NCBI GenBank assembly: GCA_023401045.1 | Contig: JAEXEM010000186.1 | Span: forward strand, 1-6,082 | DNA length: 6,082 nt | Direction of reading: 5' to 3' | DNA from: Actinomycetes bacterium | GTDB lineage: Bacteria; Actinomycetota; Actinomycetes; Actinomycetales; Cellulomonadaceae | Program-made: the position numbers and the translations under genes | In this document: one piece after another, positions 4,981-6,082 of the stretch | How the letters are laid out: each line of letters opens with the position of its first letter | Position numbering within the stretch: the stretch's first letter is position 1 | The notes under the pieces: model-generated | Told to the model about the DNA's origin: nothing | Seen by the model: only the letters and a program-made list of their open reading frames with translations | Databases searched by the model: none

Positions 4981-5022
4981 CACAGGCATCCACCGGCCCG
5001 GCTGCGTGCCGCCGGGCACGAC

Positions 5023-6082
5023 TCAGCCGGTGCGTGCGGCCGTCCGCACCGTGACGACGCCGATGAGGTACTGGTCGCCTCCGGTCGTCGCGGTGAGCGA
5101 GGCGACGTCCGACGGCAGCCGCACCTCGACGAACCCCTTGGCGTCGACGCCGAGGGAGTTCGCCGCCCGCCAGCCCGTCGCCGTCGAGTCGAACGCGTTG
5201 TCGCGCGAGCCCGGCCCGGCCACGGCCGTCCCGTCCCACCGCAGCGGGGTGAGCGGACCGACGCCGGAGAGCGTGAGCCGGTCGTTGGCGGCGCCTCTGT
5301 CGCCCTCCCACGCGACCACACCGATGCGGGTGCTCGCTCCCGCCTGACCGACGAACGTGAACGCGGGAGCCGTCGCGGACGTGCCGACCCACGACCCGCC
5401 CTGGTGGACGGTCACCGTCGAGCCGCCCTCGCCGACGGTGCCGTGGACGACGACGAGCGCCCAGCCCGCGTAGTACGTCGGGTCGCGGTCGGTGCGCCCG
5501 GCGCTGACGGCGACGTCCGCGAGCGCCCACGTGCCGCCGCCGGCCGCGGCCACGAGGTCGGTGACGTCGGCGGCCGCCTGGTAGTACTCCCGCTGCTGAC
5601 CGTCGGTCACCCGCACGACGGAGGACGCGCGGACGTCCTGGTAGTCAGCGACGCCCGGCGCGAGGAGGCGCGCGCCGCCGAGGTCCGCGCTCCACCTGTC
5701 GCCCGGCCCCCGCCCCGCCGACCAGTAGAGCCCGGCCCACACGACGTCGCGGCCCGCCGGAAGGTCGAGCCGGGTGGCCGACGACACCGGGACCGCTGCC
5801 CGCGGCCCGCCCGGGCCGACCTCGTCGAGCGGCGACATCGTGCGGCCGTTGTTGTCGATGTCGGCACCGGCGCATGGGGCACCGTACGGGCCGGTGCACC
5901 CGAGGAGCGGGGCACCCACCTCGGTGACGTCGAGGTCACCGGTGCCGGACCACACCGGTGAGAGGTTCGCGGAGGACGCGACGAGCGGCACCGCGGCGGT
6001 CGCGGGCGTCGCCCCGGCCGCGTCGAGACGCACGTCGAGGCTCGTCCGGACCGCGCCGGCGACGCGCAGCGGCACCTGGACC
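5023..6082 (-). CDS. secreted beta-rich surface protein, C-terminal part (5' end outside window)
   Basis: The frame is open from the right edge to the TGA at 5025-5023, about 353 residues. A GTG near the edge (6075) would start the protein in mid-strand (the sequence reads VQVPLRVAGAVRTSLDVRL), so the true start and signal peptide probably lie outside. The sequence has few charged residues and is rich in G, A, T, V and S. Alternating beta strands and a close cysteine pair (C-TGPYGAP-C) suggest an exported, disulphide-bonded fold. Landmarks in order are DIDNNGRTMSPLD, SSATRLDLPAGRDVVWAGLYW, YYQAAADVTDLVAAAGGGTW, YAGWALVVVHG, RIGVVAWEGDRGAANDRLTL, DNAFDSTATGW, NSLGVDAKGFVEV and GGDQYLIGVVTVRTAA. 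This series matches a module I know from large bacterial surface proteins, often with DUF11-type repeats; its function is unproven. No LPXTG, repeat or membrane anchor follows: the protein ends with the module. It converges with the 118-aa ORF. Confidence 0.75.
   Translation of the reverse strand, partial: VQVPLRVAGAVRTSLDVRLDAAGATPATAAVPLVASSANLSPVWSGTGDLDVTEVGAPLLGCTGPYGAPCAGADIDNNGRTMSPLDEVGPGGPRAAVPVSSATRLDLPAGRDVVWAGLYWSAGRGPGDRWSADLGGARLLAPGVADYQDVRASSVVRVTDGQQREYYQAAADVTDLVAAAGGGTWALADVAVSAGRTDRDPTYYAGWALVVVHGTVGEGGSTVTVHQGGSWVGTSATAPAFTFVGQAGASTRIGVVAWEGDRGAANDRLTLSGVGPLTPLRWDGTAVAGPGSRDNAFDSTATGWRAANSLGVDAKGFVEVRLPSDVASLTATTGGDQYLIGVVTVRTAARTG

Noticed and set aside
4577..5530. Minus-strand open frame of about 317 codons bridging the 118-aa ORF and the surface-protein gene
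   Set aside because: It is arginine-rich shadow sequence crossing two strong hairpins, and each end overlaps a better supported frame.

Overview
The window is very GC-rich, with G or C at almost every third codon position, GTG starts, TANNNT -10 elements directly before start codons, and long GC-only hairpins without U-tracts as terminators. This points to a high-GC actinomycete. The gene set and protein flavour best fit Micrococcales, in the Cellulomonas/Cellulosimicrobium neighbourhood. That placement is inferred from memory of related proteins, not from a search.

Layout from left to right. Positions 1-629 (minus): the N-terminal part of a multi-pass membrane protein resembling the FUSC / aromatic-acid-exporter group, running off the left edge. 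Positions 630-886: a divergent promoter region. Positions 887-1624 (plus): a YhhN/TMEM86 (lysoplasmalogenase-like) membrane protein, ending at a strong bidirectional hairpin (1652-1693). This hairpin also terminates a tRNA-Ser(CGA) gene on the minus strand (1696-1785, CCA encoded). Positions 1906-2805 (plus): an apparently leaderless Sir2-family NAD-dependent deacylase. Positions 2806-2879: five tandem 15-bp units that fill the gap to the convergent tadA (2868-3365, minus). Positions 3495-4130 (plus): upp, uracil phosphoribosyltransferase, divergent from tadA and probably leaderless. Positions 4131-4490: a 360-bp non-coding stretch with terminator hairpins, a candidate promoter and a leader rich in inverted repeats. 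Positions 4491-4847 (plus): a 118-aa protein that looks like the N-terminal domain of an actinobacterial winged-helix regulator without its DNA-binding domain. It ends in two tandem hairpins. Positions 5023-6082 (minus): the C-terminal part of a secreted beta-rich surface protein, running off the right edge.

Most of the window is a housekeeping neighbourhood: tRNA-Ser, tadA for wobble inosine in tRNA, and upp for pyrimidine salvage. The genes are mostly single transcription units in divergent or convergent pairs, not a pathway operon. I see no mobile element, integrase, CRISPR array or clear defence system. The less ordinary items are the expanded zinc knuckle in the sirtuin, the minisatellite covering the tadA stop codon, the domain-only regulator-like ORF with its structured leader and tail, and a hairpin abutting the ribosome-binding site of the YhhN gene.
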